64,000 nucleotides of DNA from Aldrovandia affinis (Eukaryota > Chordata > Actinopteri > Notacanthiformes > Halosauridae): assembly GCA_029706075.1 (NCBI GenBank), contig JAINUG010000721.1, positions 1-64,000 of the forward strand, written 5' to 3'. Shown piece by piece: positions 1 to 14,130 of this stretch. How positions within the stretch are numbered: the stretch's first letter is position 1; every line of letters starts with the position of its first letter. Made by a program: the position numbers and the translations under genes. The notes under the pieces are model-generated. The model saw nothing but the letters and a program-made list of their open reading frames with translations, was not told where the DNA came from and did not search any database.

Positions 1-2063
1 AAGAAAACCAAACCTTGACCCAGAAAATCTCAGTAACTACAGGCCAATTTCTAATCTTTATTTTCTCTCAAAAATTCTAGAGAAAGCTGTAGCTCAGAGA
101 CTGACTTCTCCTGACATCAAATGACATCTAAGAAACTTCTTTTTTCAGTCAGGATTTAGGCAACACCATAGCACTGAGACTGCTCTTATTAAAGTTGTCA
201 ATGACTTACTGATATCAGCTGACTGTGGATGTGTCTCTATTCTTGTGCTTTTGGACTTAAGTGCTGCGTTTGACACAATAGACCACCAAACTCTTCTGAG
301 CAGACTTGAAAACCTAGTTGGACTCGTGGGACAGGCACTCTCCTGGTTTAAATCCTACCTATCAGATAGATATCAATTTGTGCAGTTAAATGACGAGCCC
401 TCTGCTCTCATCAAGGTGGAATATGGTATCCTCAAGGTTCTGTTTTGGGGCCATTATTGTTCTCCCTTTACATGTTGCCACTTGGTGATGTCATTCGTAA
501 ACATGGCGTACACATTTTCACTGCTACGCAGATGACACACAATTATACCTATCAATGAAACCTGGCGAAGGACAATTCGAACAGTTGGAGGCCTGTTTTA
601 AAGACATAAAAGACTGGATGTCAGATAATTTTCTATTGCTGAATACTGATAAAACAGAGATGTTGGTCTTGGGGCCCAAAAACCTCAGAAGAGGGTTATC
701 TGATTTATCTCTTAATCTGGATGGTTGCTCTGTTGCTGCAAGTTTTGGTAAAAGACCTTGGTGTTACTATAGATCCTGGTCTCTCATTTGATAGTCACAT
801 CAAAAACATTTCCAGAGTAGCCTTTTTTCACCTGAGGAATATTGCCAAAATTAGGGGCTTCCTGTCATTAATAGATGCAGAAAAATTGGTACATGCCTTT
901 GTTACATCTAGATTAGATTATTGCAATGCATTACTGTCTGGCTGTTCCAATGCCTCACTCAGGAGCCTACAACTCGTACAGAATGCTGCTGCAAGGATCC
1001 TGACTAGAACAAAGAAATATGAGCACATTAGTCCTGTGTTAGCGTCACTTCACTGGCTTCCTATAAACTATTATCGTAGACTATAAGGTACTCCTCTTAA
1101 CTTATAAGGTGTTGCATGGACTTGCACCCTCTTACTTGACGGATCTACTTCATCCGTACAATCCCCCACGTTCACTTCGCTCACAAGATGCAGGCAACTT
1201 GGTAGTCCCTAGAATATCAAAAAATACAGCAGGTGGCAGAGCTTTCTCCTATAGAGCTCCTTTACTGTGGAACAGTCTACCCATCTCTGTGAAGGAGTCA
1301 GACACGGTCTCAATTTTCAAGTCTAGGTTAAAAACGCATCTCTTTAGTCTCTCTTATAGTCATTAGGTGCAGATGTGGAGGGGGCGTAGCAATAGAGCCT
1401 TCTGGTGCAATGAGCTATCCTTACTGTCACCAATCATAAGTGATGATCCGCCCCTATCAGGACTGCTGATGATGTGGTGGGATGGTCTCTGAGTGCCCTC
1501 ATGGCTGCGTGCTCCCTGTGCCACTCACCTAATTAGTTATGCTGCCCTAGATTACTTCTGCTGGTGCAAAAGTGTTATCACTACTCTTCCCCCTGATCCG
1601 GCGTGATATTTATCATAGTCATAATTGCACCTTTCCTCTTTTTCTCCCGGCTTCGTGGCACCTGCCCGGAGCTCACCTGCCCCAGAGTCAACCCCCACCC
1701 CTGCCATGTGTTAGCCGGATGCCGCTGGCCCAGACCCTAGCTGCTGGTTCCATCCCCTGCCCTGCCCTGGTATCTGGAGGGATGAGGTCCACCCCACTCC
1801 TACACTTAGAATGCCCTTCCAGTGGTCTGTTAAGCCACATGAGCCTCAAGGACTATTTGTGTTGTTTTTCTCTGTATCCCACAATTTTCCAGGAGTTCAT
1901 CTCGACCGCCTTTTAAAGGGTCAGGGAATAATTTTCCAGTTTCCTACATTGGCTCCAATGGTTTTCTGTTTTTTGATTCCCTCTGGAAAATGCCAATTGT
2001 GAAGCGCTGTGTGACAACCTGTTTGTAAATGGCGCTATACAAAAATAAAGATTGATTGATTGA
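1..2063 (+). mobile_element. L2-type LINE, 5'-truncated and frameshifted
   Basis: Reverse transcriptase and C-terminal region of a non-LTR retrotransposon of the fish L2 (CR1-like) type. Visible motifs are LDLSAAFDTIDH near 251-286, the YADDTQLY box near 515-545 in a shifted frame, and SRLDYCNALLSG, LQLVQNAAARILTRT and LHWLP further on. The coding sequence is broken into at least four frames (245-535, 555-791, 721-1086, 1109-1366), so no active enzyme is made. The 3' UTR ends in ggcgctatacaaaaataaag followed by a short attg tail at 2050-2063, which is the usual L2 end. The window starts inside the element. Confidence 0.9.
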
Positions 2064-2696
2064 TATGTGTATGAAGAGCGTTTTTCCAGGACTCCACTTT
2101 CGGTCAAAATCAAACTAAGCACATAGCACTGTTGATTATAGTGAGGACTACCACGTAAACTATTCCATTCCTCCAAATTGTACTTAGTTGTCTATCGCCA
2201 GCCAAGTGAATCTGTTTAATTTTGTCCACAACTCATTCAATCCTCGCTCAGTGGTATTGCAAAATGCATTCAGTCCCAATACCACCAGGGGGCGCATGCG
2301 CAAGGCTTTAAATTGCAAAGATGAGGACCGTCAATGAAGAAGCTATATTAGAGGACTTCAATGCACCTGTTTCAGAGAGTGTTTGAGGGAGGAAGAGGAA
2401 GAAAAATGATACTGGTGAATGGGGTCAGATGAGAGACAAGTCAAAAAAATATAAAGCTGATGGTAAAACACAGCGAATGGCTTGTGATCACTGTAAAAAC
2501 ATTAAACTGTAAAAAAGTAGTTTTTCCAAAACTCACTCAGTCCTGGACTGTTTTGATAAGCCATATTTTTCAAGGTGGATATACTTTTTCTGATAAATGG
2601 TTTGATATTTGCAACTTTTTGCACTTTTACACTATTATTCTTAGGGATTTAAGTATTAAAACATGATTTTTCATGCAAAGAAACTCCACCAATATA
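2064..2696. repeat. Duplicated block of unit A (copy at 51862-52493)
   Basis: About 630 bp almost identical to 51862-52493 in gene C intron 1. Both copies lead directly into the same Tc1 element. This shows that units A and C derive from one segment that already carried that Tc1. A short broken reading near 2320-2510 is rich in Lys/Arg and contains a [13 protein letters not shown] string, so the block may include an old transposon. I do not recognise the family. Confidence 0.7.
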
Positions 2697-3144
2697 CACT
2701 GCCCGTCCCAAAAAAAAAAAAAAAAAGTCACACAATCTAATATTTTGTTGGACCGCCTTTAGCTTTGATTACGGCACGCATTCGCCGTGGCATCGTTTCG
2801 ATAAGCTTCTGCAATGTCACAACATTTATTTCCGTCCAGAGTTGCATACATTTTTCGCCAAGATCTTGTATTGATGATTGGAGAGTCGGACCGCTGCACA
2901 AAGTCTTCTCCAGCACATCCCAAAGATTCTCAATGTGGTTAAGGTCTGGACTCTGTGGTTGCCAATCCATGTGTGAAAATGATGTCTCATGCTCCCTGAA
3001 CCACTCTTTCACAATTTGAGCATGATGAATCGTGGCATTGTCATCTTGGAATATGCCCGTGCCATCAGGGAAGAAAAAATCCATTGATGGAAAAACCTGG
3101 TCATTCAGTATATTCAGGTAGTCAGCTGACCTCATTCTTTGGGC
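2697..3144 (-). mobile_element. Tc1/mariner element, truncated C-terminal half
   Basis: The left terminus cactgcccgtccc follows a TA. The minus-strand reading 3150-2737 gives the second and third catalytic acids of a Tc1 transposase (FQDDN, then [15 protein letters not shown]) and the C-terminal end KAKGGPTKY. It matches the complete copy at 52494-53733. Homology stops at 3144, where an L2 element begins. Confidence 0.88.
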
Positions 3145-3451
3145 ATTCATAATAACCCTTATTTATATAGCACTTTTCATCGCAGAGCGGTCTCAAAGTG
3201 CTTAACAGAAAAGAAAAAGAAAAGAAAAACTGAAAACAAAGCAAAACTAAAATGTATTAAAATTAATATAATTTAAAAAACTGTGTATGTATGTATTTTT
3301 CTGTGCGTGCGCATATGTACGCCAAACTCAGCCATAAAATTTAGTGAATAAGTAAGTTTTGAGTCTGGATTTAAAAACATTAGTGGAATCAGCCTCCCTA
3401 ATAGAAATGGGGAGGCTATTCCATAGAAAAGGAGCTCTAAAATAGAAAGCC

Positions 3452-4723
3452 CTACCTCCAACCGTTTTTTTTGGCCACGGGCGGGACAACTAATAACCCC
3501 GCATCCTGCGACCGGAGGGCACGCGCTGGAATATATGGCCGAAGCGCATCGGACAAATACCCCGGCGCCAGTCCATGTAGGGCTTTAAAAGTTAAAAATA
3601 AAATGTTAAAATCAATTCTAGCCTCAATAGGAAGCCAATGCAGAGTAAATAAAATAGGGGTAATGTGCTCGGTGCGTCTCGTTCTAGTGAGGATTCTGGC
3701 TGCTGCATTTTGAACGAGCTGGAGGCTCCTTAAAGCGTTTTTTGGGCAACCAGAATAGACAGAGTTGCAATAGTCCAACCTTGACGAAACAAAGGCGTGA
3801 TTCAATTTTTCAGCATCTTGTTGTTTAATAAATTGTCGAACTTTTGCTATATTTTTAAGATGGAAAAATGATGTTTTCGTCACCTTGTTGATTTGGGACT
3901 TGAAACTTAAATCTGAGTCTAGGACAACACCAAGACTTGTGACTTCAGGTTTGATCCAAGAAGTCAATTTCCCCAGAGAACTCGGCAGCATATTGCTCCG
4001 CAAGTTATTAAAAACTACTTCCCTTTTGTCTTTTGGGCCAAGTAATAAAACATCTGTTTTGTCCTCATTAAGTTGTAAAAGGTTTTTACTCATCCATTGT
4101 TCTACGGCAGACAGACAGGCAGTCAAGGAGCACAAAGCAACTGAGTCATTTGGCTCCATTGCGATGTATAATTGTGTGTCGTCAGCGTAACTGTGAAAGT
4201 CGACGTTATGATCTCTAATTATGTGACCTAACGGTAACATGTACAATGAAAAAAGCAGAGGGCCAAGACAGCTTCCTTGTGCAACCCCAAAAGCCATGTC
4301 GTATATCTCTGATGTGTGAGCTCCGAGACTAACATAAAATTGTCTTTGTGTGAGATACGTTCGAAACCAGTTTAGAGCACAATCGGATAAACCAACCCAG
4401 TTTTCCAGTTGATTCAGTAGTATACCGTGATCAAGAGTATCAAAGGCAGCGCTCAAGTCCAGCAGAACAAGAATCGAGACCCTTCCGACGTCAGCACTAA
4501 GTCTGAGATCATTGATTATTTTGACCAGTGCCGTCTCTGTACTGTGGCCGGACCTAAAGCCTGACTGGAATTTTTCCAAAATGTCATTTTCATTTAGAAA
4601 GTAATTTAATTGGTTAAAGACTACTTTTTCGAGAACCTTACTTATAAACGGTAAATTAGAAATGGGTCTATAATTGCTTAGGGCATTTGGATCCAGGTTT
4701 TTTTTTTTCAAAAGCGGTTTCAC
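3452..4723 (-). pseudogene. L2 LINE reverse transcriptase fragment, 423 codons open
   Basis: An uninterrupted reading covers nearly the whole RT domain: SNYRPISNLPFISKVLEKV at the start, [33 protein letters not shown], the catalytic YADD in [12 protein letters not shown], and the C-terminal SRLDYCNSVYSG and LQLVQNAAARILTRT. It would copy LINE RNA at the target site. Translation is cut off from the endonuclease by frame breaks upstream, and the last codons run into an altered end (VAKKNGWR), so it is a dead copy although the RT core is preserved. Confidence 0.85.
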
Positions 4724-4816
4724 GACTGCGGTTTTGAAAGCATTTGGAAAAGTTCCGGTCTCAAGAGATGTATTGATTATTTTCCTAACTGGTTCAGTGA
4801 GACAGTTAAAAGTTTT

Positions 4817-5635
4817 TTAAAGAAATTTTGTAGGGACAGGGTCAAGATTACAAGTTGATGACTTACTCTGTGTCACGATTTTATTAAGATCAGCTTCAGA
4901 GATACTATTAAAATGCTTCAAGGTTGCTTTATTGTCAGAAGATAGCTCGTGTGCGTCATTAATATGTCTGACAATACCTGCCCGAATGGTTGTTATTTTT
5001 TTATTAAAATACTGAGCAAATTCATCGCATTTTTCGGCAGACGCCATACCGAGAGGATCCGAAATTGGTACAGGGTTTAAAAGCTGGTCAATTGTTGAAA
5101 ATAATACCCTGGAATTGCCATTGTTCTCTGCAATGATCCTTGAGAAATAGGCTTTTCTCTTGGAGCGAATGACATTATTATATGCAATAATATGCTCCTT
5201 AAAAATGCTGCGGTGTATCTCCAGTTTAGATTTCCTCCAAGTTTGTTCAGCCGCTCTGCATACCCTTTTTTGGGCACGGATAGTACTATTTATCCAAGGT
5301 GAAGTTTTACTACATAACTTTGTTTTAGTCTTTATTGGAGCGACAGTGTTTAATGCACTGCTCACGTTATCATTAAAGGCATCGACCATTTCATCTAAAG
5401 AATGAAGTTTGTTACATAGATTAAGAGAGTTTACAAGCTCAGAGAATTTAGTTTCCACTGTGAACCTTTTCTGAATAGTACATTTTCTTTCAAGATCAAG
5501 TGTGTTGCCTAATCTATGGGTAACTTCTTTAACGTGTTGAATTAAGATATCCAGGAAGTCCATGGCCTTCAAGTCCGTACTACGGTTGATGTGAATATTC
5601 ATGTCACCAGTAATGATTATTCTGTTATAACTCAT
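4817..5635 (-). pseudogene. L2 LINE endonuclease end and linker fragment
   Basis: A 272-codon reading. The N-terminal part IIITGDMNIHIN is the GDxN motif of an APE-type endonuclease. The rest is the linker rich in Lys/Arg (RSKRKAYFSRIIAENNGNSR) typical before the RT of L2/CR1 LINEs. It belongs with the RT at 3452-4723 but is out of frame with it. The remainder of the endonuclease is absent because the element is 5'-truncated. Confidence 0.8.
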
Positions 5636-5811
5636 GATGACAGTAGATAATAGCTCAGAGATTTCAGAAAGGAATTCTGAGGATTGTTTTGGTGGTCAAT
5701 AATAAATGTAGTAATTTACTCCAAATGCCCCTTTCTGATGTAATTTTGGTATTTATAACTATGTTGAATGGTATGGTTTCTGCAATTCTCATGATATGTC
5801 TCTGTCCACAG

Positions 5812-6072
5812 TAACTCACTCTCTGAAGTACTTCTACACTGGTGTCACAGCGGGTACAGACCTCCCAGAGTACACACTCGTGGGTCTGGTGGATGATGAG
5901 CAGTTTGAGTACTACGACAGCAAAATCAAGAAGATGATCCCCAAGACTGAGTGGATAAAGGAGAATGAGGGAGAAGATTACTGGAACATACAGAGCCTGA
6001 GGCAGATTGGTGAAGAGGAGATCTACAAAGACAATGTTAGAGTCGCAATGCAGCGTTTTAACCAGACTGAAG
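5812..6072 (+). CDS. Gene A exon 2, alpha1 domain
   Basis: 261 bp, acceptor tctgtccacag, donor gtgagt, phase 1 at both ends. The reading begins THSLKYFYTG, the class I beta-strand start, continues VGLVDDEQFEYYDS and ends RFNQTEG with an N-glycosylation sequon. Of the three alpha1 exons here it is the most diverged: B and C share [20 protein letters not shown] differs. Confidence 0.92.
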
Positions 6073-6197
6073 GTGAGTGAACTCACATGTGCATAGGCCT
6101 GCACACACAACACACACACATACACATACACACACACGCACATGCATACACGCACACACACACACAACACAACACACACACATACATACACATATAG

Positions 6198-6242
<45 letters not shown>

Positions 6243-6750
6243 TACATGCACATGCATATGCATACACACACGCACACACACACACACACACATACACACT
6301 CACGCACACACGTACATGCAACACACACCTACACATGCACACACACACGCTCATGCATACACGCACACACAACACACACACATACATACACATATACACA
6401 TATGCACATGGGTGCCTTAGGGTTAGGGTTTGTATTGTATTGTTAGGAGTTTGTAGGGTAGGGTTTGTATTGTATTGTGCTATGTGTTTTAGCAGTTTGT
6501 GTTTTAGCAGTGTTCTGTGTTTTTAGCAGCAGTCTGTGCTTTTCAGTTTGTATGGTACTGTGTCTCTGCACTTTCCGCAGTACTCAGTTTTTTTTGTGTG
6601 TCTGCTTTTGCATGATCTGCTGTGCCTTTAGCATTGTTCAATGTTTTTGTGTCTCACATTTATTGATTTATATGCTCTGTAAAGCACTCTGTGCATTTGT
6701 GCTGGGAGGGGTGCTATATAAATAAACCCTTACTTACTTACTTACTTACT

Positions 6751-6785
<35 letters not shown>

Positions 6786-9700
6786 TACACGCTCATACAC
6801 ACACGTACATGCACATGCACACACAACACACACATACATGCATGCACGTATGTTCAACTGTGTAGGTGAGTGTGTAAAAGTGCTCCAGGTGTTGTCGGGA
6901 AAAACCAGGTTTCGGACAGAATCTTCAACAAAACGGATCTTTATTCAAGCAATTGCAGGGAGTCACAGAAGGCACAGAAGCAGTCTAATCAATATACTTC
7001 AAACGAAATTTAATTTGGCGTGTACGCACAGGCTGTCGAACTGCTGTTGAATACGGCATTGCGAACCACATGTCAGTGTCCTTGCTGTAACTTGAGGTCT
7101 GTTCGTTTAATGATGCTCCACGCCAGATGGGGGAGCTTGCTAGTTGCTAGACTACGAAACCAGAATGGTGAAATCCAAAACAAAGCAAACATCGGGCTAG
7201 CTTATTTGCGAACACCCAAGGCAGATAGCCATCGATGCGTCCTTTTACCGTCTCCCTATAAAGATTACATTGCACTGAACCCTCGGCACAACAGACAACC
7301 CTTTCCCCCAGCTATGCAACTTGCTAGCCATCTAAGCATTAAGTACACCTAAAGATCGTAGTTCCATTTTCCTAATTGGGTAGGGAAAGTAAGCAAGATT
7401 ACTAGATAAGTGTTACTCTGCAATACATCTTAGATTTTACAGCCACCTGCTATTTTCGTATCTAAACATAGCCAAGTTATTTAGCCGACTACATTTTGTG
7501 AACTGTATAATCAACTAACTAGCAGCGAATGTAACTAACTGATATAACGGGCTATCTAGCTCATAGTATAAATGGAAACAAGCTATATGTGACAAAACTC
7601 AGCAAGCATCCAGGGAGAATGCAAATACACGTCGCATCTATACACATATCTACACACTAGCTTACGTTAGGGACCTTATTGGAAAATATCCAACTAGCTA
7701 CCTTGATGAGCTAACTAGCTAGCCAATTAATTGCTAGGTGGTGCTATCAACTTCTTCATAACAAAGTGGGAGGAGGTGGTGTGACTTGAGGAACTCAATT
7801 AATGCTCCTCATTATTATTATGGGGGTGGGGGGGGGGCTTGGCATCAGGCACCCAGATAGCCTTGGGCTGCAGGTTCAAAACACGTCCTGATTCTATACG
7901 TGCTGCCATTGGTGTCGCTTCCCTGTTATTCGTCTGCTATCTAGAAGGTCACAGATACTCCTTGTTTTGTACTTTTTCCACTCCGGCACCTCAGCTCAAC
8001 CCCTACCAACAGCATTTTGCACGGAGAACAAAGACAGTAAAACGTATTTATATGTTCCGAATAAACAGTGTGTAGCAATTGATCACATGTTATTCTGCAA
8101 TGGATTAGATTTATTCTGAAATTGATTATATTTAATTCTGTCTCCACAGTGGTGAGGGAGGTGCTCAGTGTGTGTTTTTCTCTCCAGGTGTCCATGTTTA
8201 TCAGACGATGTCCGGCTGTGAGTGGGATGATGCGACCGGGATCACAGACGGGTTTTGGAATCATGGATACGACGGGGAAGACCTCCTTGTGTTTGATTTG
8301 AAGAACACAAGATGGATTTCTCCTTCACCACAGGGAGTCGGCACAGCACGGAAGTGGAATGACATGAAAGATCTTGAGTCCTACACAAAGAACTACCTGA
8401 CCCAGCAGTGCCCTGCATGGCTGCAGGTGTATGTGAACTACGGGAGGAGCACTCTGGAGAGAACAGGTACAGCAGCACTGAGAGCTCAACTACACTACAA
8501 ACATCCTGCACTCTGCTCAACACTCAACACTCTGCTCAACACCGTTCACCCTTCAAATACACAGCAGCACTGACAGCATTAACACAACCACCATGTTAAA
8601 CATGTTCAACTGGATGTCTTTATAACAGCCCTTTGATGATTATCACACACGTGGTGTACCTCTCTCTGTGCATGCTGGGAGTTCTGGGTGAGCGTGAGTG
8701 GTGGTGAGTGAGCATGGCGTGAGTTTGTTTCTTTTCCCATCTTCCGTATAGCTTAATTTTTTCTTTTATCTATCGTTTCTGCATGATCAGGTAAGTGTAT
8801 TTCTTGTGTTTTGGTTTTTGATTTTATTGTGCAGTAAGCAGTTGGACTTCAGTGAAGATGGTGTCCGCCGAGACGCCACTTCTGTCCATCCGACACGGGG
8901 TTAGGTTTGTACCTGACCCCAGTGTAGCGATGGAGGAGGTGTTGTTGGCAGTGGGTGAGCAAAGCAAAGACGGTGGCGCTTTAGGGCGTGTCTAACCCAA
9001 TTTCTGTAATTTTGTGACCTAGGACGATAGCACACCTCCGGCGCAGTTATAAAAGAGGTTGGATTAACTTTAAAAAAATACATGTGGGTGTGGTGGGGGT
9101 TTGGTTTCATAATGGCCAATCAAAACACCTATTTTCTATCCCTTTAAATACCAGTGCACTAACGCTATAGCAAATTGGCAATTTCCTGACATTTGAGTGC
9201 TTCCCAAAACAGGAGAGCGATTTTCTTGTGCAAGAGGTGCGGAAAAGTTGGCACGCAAATCAGAGGGGGAAAACAAGGCGCACATTAATTTGTTATTTTC
9301 ATGATTTGAATTTATATTTTGAGACCTACATTGTTAAAAGAAAGTGTTTTATTTTACCATCTCTTTTTTTCCCTATTTGTAGGCTTTCCAACTTAAAAAA
9401 CAACATTTATTTTCTTCTAACTTAATGTAATTGTTAAATGGAAAGCAATTAATAAAAAAACTCACAACTGCAACTAGGCCTGTTTCATTTATGTTCGTCA
9501 TGCAGTAGGCCTACATGCGTCACCCTGGAGTGTGCATCACAAACCACCTGGATATTAAGGAAAAGTAATAAACTAATTTGCATGTTGGACAAGACTGGAA
9601 GAAACTGCATGTACAGCCGAACTGAAAGCCATCTGGCAAACACCGGCTACCAAACACAGGGTATCGCTCACGGTATCGCTTTCGGCGTCCAATTATATAC

Positions 9701-12700
9701 TCCATTTTCTGTAGTGCAAATGGAAAGAATAAAACCCTTTCACATAAGAAAAACAATGTGCATACAAACAAACATATATTTATTTAACAGGTGTATCTTA
9801 CTGAATGGTAGAGATGGATGGCCTGCTGGCTTCAGTCTTTCATGTCCGTGCATTGAATAACCACAAGCTGTGGTGAAATAGTTTTTAGCTTACTTGATTA
9901 TGCTTGCAAGTTACCCTTGGATTGGACAATTTGCCTCAACGTGGGGGGAAATTCACAATATTCACAAAACATTGTCATGTGATTTCAGATAACCTTATGT
10001 TCATATGTATGTGCGCATCAATAAAGTCACCAAATTGCACAGAGCGCCAGCGTTTGTGCTAAGAGGTGGTCTAGTTGGACATTAACGCAAACTCATTATT
10101 TGACACCAAACTTGCATAGCGCCGACTGTTTTCATGGTCACACCCCCTATTGTGCTGCCCAGCCCATAGTCGCGCAAACGCCTTCATTGCGCGCCATGAA
10201 ATTGCCAAACTCGGCGGAGACGGGAAATATTCTGTTTGCGACAGACGAAACTGGCAATTCGCCATCGCTAGGGTATAATGCTGCTTAGCGCCGGCATTAT
10301 GGCCCTCAATGGTCTATGCCAGTTCTGGCAGTATGAAGTGTTTTGAGTGTGGTGACGTGGGTCTTAAAGGCTTCGAGTGTCCACATAGGCAGCGAGCGGA
10401 GGGTAGTGCTGTGACTGGTAATACCATGTCCTCTGGGAACAGAGGGGAAGGGATCGTGGAGCAAGCTGTCAAAGTTCCATCATTGCCAGAGGAGTCACAA
10501 ACTCCTCCGGTTGTCGGGGGGAAATGCGCCTCTCCGTCATCAGAGATAAAGACGAGCGGTGCGCAGTGTGAAATCGGGGCTGTACCTGGGGCTGATGATG
10601 CGGTGGCATCCACTAGTTCTGCGGGTCTAGGGGGGCCTGTGCCCGCTAACAGTGTAGCAGGCAGCAGAGGAAGTGCTGTGGCTCAGCCAGTCAGGCTAAC
10701 AGTGTAGCAGGCAGCAGAGGAAGCGCTGTGGCTCAACAGGTGATGTTGAGGAAATGGAGCTATGATTCTCAGGCTAACAGTGATGTTGAGAAATGTGATC
10801 TTTGTATCTTTTGATATTGGTAAGAATTGTGATCTGTACTCATTAGAGGAAATAAATTATTTTTTGGATGAGACTTTTGGCAAGTCAGTAAAAGTGACAG
10901 ATTATTTTCAGGAAGGTGATAAGTTTTTTAGATCCGTCAGCATTCTGCAAAAACTTCTTGGATTTGATGTGTTGGATGAAAAGAAAAGATTCCGTTTAAA
11001 AAAGCATGTCACTGTATTGAGGAAGACTATAAAAGCAAGTAAAGGAAAAAAGGTGAAGAAGTCCAAGTAGTAATCTTGTCAATGATAATGATCATGCATC
11101 ACAAGGTGTTCTGCTCTTTCTACCTGGTTGTTCATCAGAAGAGGTTGGATGTCATTTTACTTCAGGAAACACATAGTGACCAAGATAATGAAATAGATTG
11201 GGGCTTATGGTGGGAGGTTTACACATCCTAAACCATGGAAATAACTTCAGTGGGTGGGGTAGCTATACTCTTTGCTGCTGGCTTGGATGTAAATATACTT
11301 TCCACTACCGAGCTAGTGAGGGGGCGGGCGTTGCTGGTAGGAGTAGAGATCGAGGGTTTAGATTTTTCTGCTTTCAGAAACAGAACTGGGAGGGGGGAGT
11401 GGAGAAGGTGTCTGATAAGTTGTCAAAATGGAAATGGCTGCTACCCCAGGAGGACAAGGTCTAATTGACATTCAATCCAAGATATTAGCCTTTAGACTTA
11501 AAGCAGCTCAAAGGCTGCTTTACCATTATGGTTTAAGGTGGTGGGACACTGCTGAGCTGATTTTACGGAGAGCTGGTCGGTTAGAGTACAGCAAACAACT
11601 GTTTTTGACAACTTACTGGACTTACCCCATTTTATAGTTCTGTTCTGCAGGCATGGCAGGTCCTGAAGGCTACCAGAGATGATGATGCACCATCTGGATT
11701 GTGGCTGTTTGAGGAGCCACTGTTTTCTAACAGCTTCATTGAAACACACTCTGTCTTCAGCAAGCCTACGGTCTCTCCGCATTGCATTAGCGGCTGTGTA
11801 AAACTATTGATCTATTGAAGGCCACACAAACACCTGTTCATGTCCTGGGACAAAAGGCCAATTGTGGAGGAGGTCTGTGCGTCTCCGCCAGAACCCTTTA
11901 GAGTGTTCGCTGAAAACTGTACACTGTACCAGCGGGAGGGTGAAGGCGAGTACAGTTTCCCATCTCTGACTGTTGCTCCTGCTGTCGGGACCACTTTCAC
12001 AACCCCACAGCTTGGGAAGTTTGGGGGGGAAGTATACTATGTCTGTGTTAAAGTGTGTCACTTACTCAGATAAATCCCCGAAAGGCTGCTGGCTGTCCCT
12101 GTATAAGCTGGACAGCTGACCTCCAGTGGAGGATAGTACATGGGGCGATAGCCACAAACAGACATATAGCACACCTGGATCCTAGTCACAGGGTGGGATG
12201 TCCTTTTTGTTCACAGGATGAAACGTTAGCACATTTGTTCAGACAGTGTCTTAGGTTAGTAGAACTGTTTAGATCAGCGGTTCTCAAACGACCCCATGGG
12301 GGTCGCCAAAAAAAAAAAAAACTTTAACCATAAGACCCCACTTGGGGTCACAGCAAGAAGGTCTCGGTTCAAAGGGTCATGGTGGGGTTTCCTCAGCCAA
12401 AAAATAAAAAAAATAAAAAATTTAACCATAAGCATTTCTTTATTTTTTTTAATGAAAAACAAATTGCATTTCTTTATTTTTTTTGAAAAACAAATTGCCA
12501 GTTTTTTCGTAAAATCTGTCTTTTCTGACCGATTATTTTTTATCTACCGACATGCATGAGTTTAATCCAACGCATGCGTTTAACGTTACTGCACTACCCC
12601 ATTGCATGTGTAGCACGCTAATACAGCAGTCACGAAAATGGACAAGTTTGTTGTCAGGAGTGGTGCTGGAGGTTAGTAAAATTCTAGCAAAAGACCAGCA

Positions 12701-13961
12701 GAAAATTACAAAAATACAAATAAAACAAAAAGGAATAAAATAAGTTATGACTTGAAATTCCTCACCTATGGCTTTACGTGGACAGGACATGAGGAGGACA
12801 CAAGACCACAATGTGTCGTGTGTGGGGAAGTTCTAGCTAATGAGAGATTTAAGCCATGTAAAATGCAACGCCACTTGCAAACTAAACACAGCGCATTACA
12901 AGCAAAGCCGCTAGATTTCTTTCAGAGGAAACAAAAAGTTTGACAAGGACAGAAAACTGTGCTTAAAACTGCAACAACAGCAAACGAACAGGGGCTACAG
13001 GCTTCATTTGTCGTCGCACATTGGATCGCGAAGACCGGTAAAGCCCACACAATTGGAGAACAGTTTTTCCTTCCCTGTGCCAAGGATAGTGGTTTCTGTT
13101 GTATTGGGACAAAGCGCCGCAGATCAGATGAGTACAATACCGCTCTTAAACGACACAATTTCGAGGCAAATTGATAGCATGGCTGAGGATGTTATGTGCC
13201 AGGTAATTGCTAAAGTTAAGCAAAGCCCATTATCTGCCATTCAACTTGACAAAACGACTGACGTTTCTTCTGATGCGCAGCTATTAACATACATTCGATA
13301 TGAGCATGACGGAGAGCTTCAGGAGGAAAGTCTGTTTTATTTGTTTTTCATAAAGATATAGCCTGTGAATGCATTTGCTACTATTTTGGAAATAGACCAC
13401 CAATATATGTTTCTGGACTAAAGTTTTTCAGCGTTGTAATTGCACTATCATTTATGTATGGGGTCGTGATTTTTTCCCACCCATGAAATGAGGTTGTGGA
13501 GTAAAAAAGTTTGAGAAACCCTGGTTTAGATTATTAGAGTTGTGGTTTTTGGGATTGAGTGTTTTTCTTTTGATTTATTTGTTTTTGGTCCTGATGTTCA
13601 TATTCTTATTTTTATGTCAGGGGTGGCTAAGCTGGCCATCTGGATATCTCTGAAAAATAAAATCTGGGGTGTGTGGTCTATAGACTCAGTGCAGGTATGG
13701 CAAGGACTGGTGGCAGCCCGCCTTAGGGTTGAGCATGCTTATTACAGAACAGTGGACAGTCTAGAGGTGTTCAGCTCCATATGGGCTGTGGGAGGGGTTT
13801 TGTGTATGGTGGGAGGTGGAGATGTAATTTTTTTTATTTTTACAATGACTGCTGTATTATTGTTTGTATTTTTCATGTTTTATTTTCTGTATGGTTTAAT
13901 GTGACTTTCTGCTGAATTGTTGTATCCTTTAGTAGTTTAATAAAGGAATTCTTATTCTAAT

Positions 13962-13997
<36 letters not shown>

Positions 13998-14001
13998 GCT
14001 C

Positions 14002-14039
<38 letters not shown>

Positions 14040-14044
14040 CCTAC

Positions 14045-14130
<86 letters not shown>

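Larger units (their letters stand above)
3145..5700 (-). mobile_element. L2-type LINE, minus strand, 5'-truncated
   Basis: The 3' end is at the left (3145-3200, reverse complement gives aaaagtgctatataaataag). It carries the end of the endonuclease domain with GDMNIHINRS near 5580-5620, the endonuclease-RT linker (5635-4817) and an RT domain (4723-3452). Several indels near 4725-4815 separate the two readings. The element interrupts a Tc1 copy and stops about 110 bp before the alpha1 exon of gene A, so it lies in that gene's intron 1. Confidence 0.9.
8657..13962 (+). mobile_element. Tx1/L1-like LINE in gene A intron 3, degraded and invaded
   Basis: Homology to the gene C intron stops at cacacgtggtgt (8656) and the LINE starts there. 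Pieces in order: 5' region and ORF1 start (8850-8955), zinc-knuckle-like ORF1 (10309-11070), endonuclease start (HSDQDNEIDW and GGVAILFAAGLDVN, 11170-11400), a large internal deletion removing most of the RT, RT C-terminal region (11428-12250, ending CPFCSQDETLAHLFRQCLRL), and the C-terminal tail with 3' UTR (13620-13955, ending tttaataaaggaattc). A Harbinger-like element and a hAT element sit inside. It cannot be active. Confidence 0.78.

Noticed and set aside
6414..6436. Telomere-like ttagggttaggg
   Set aside because: Only two copies, at the start of a LINE/SINE-like repeat.
6058..6526. His-Thr-rich and Cys-Val-rich frames
   Set aside because: Translations of a CA microsatellite in both directions.
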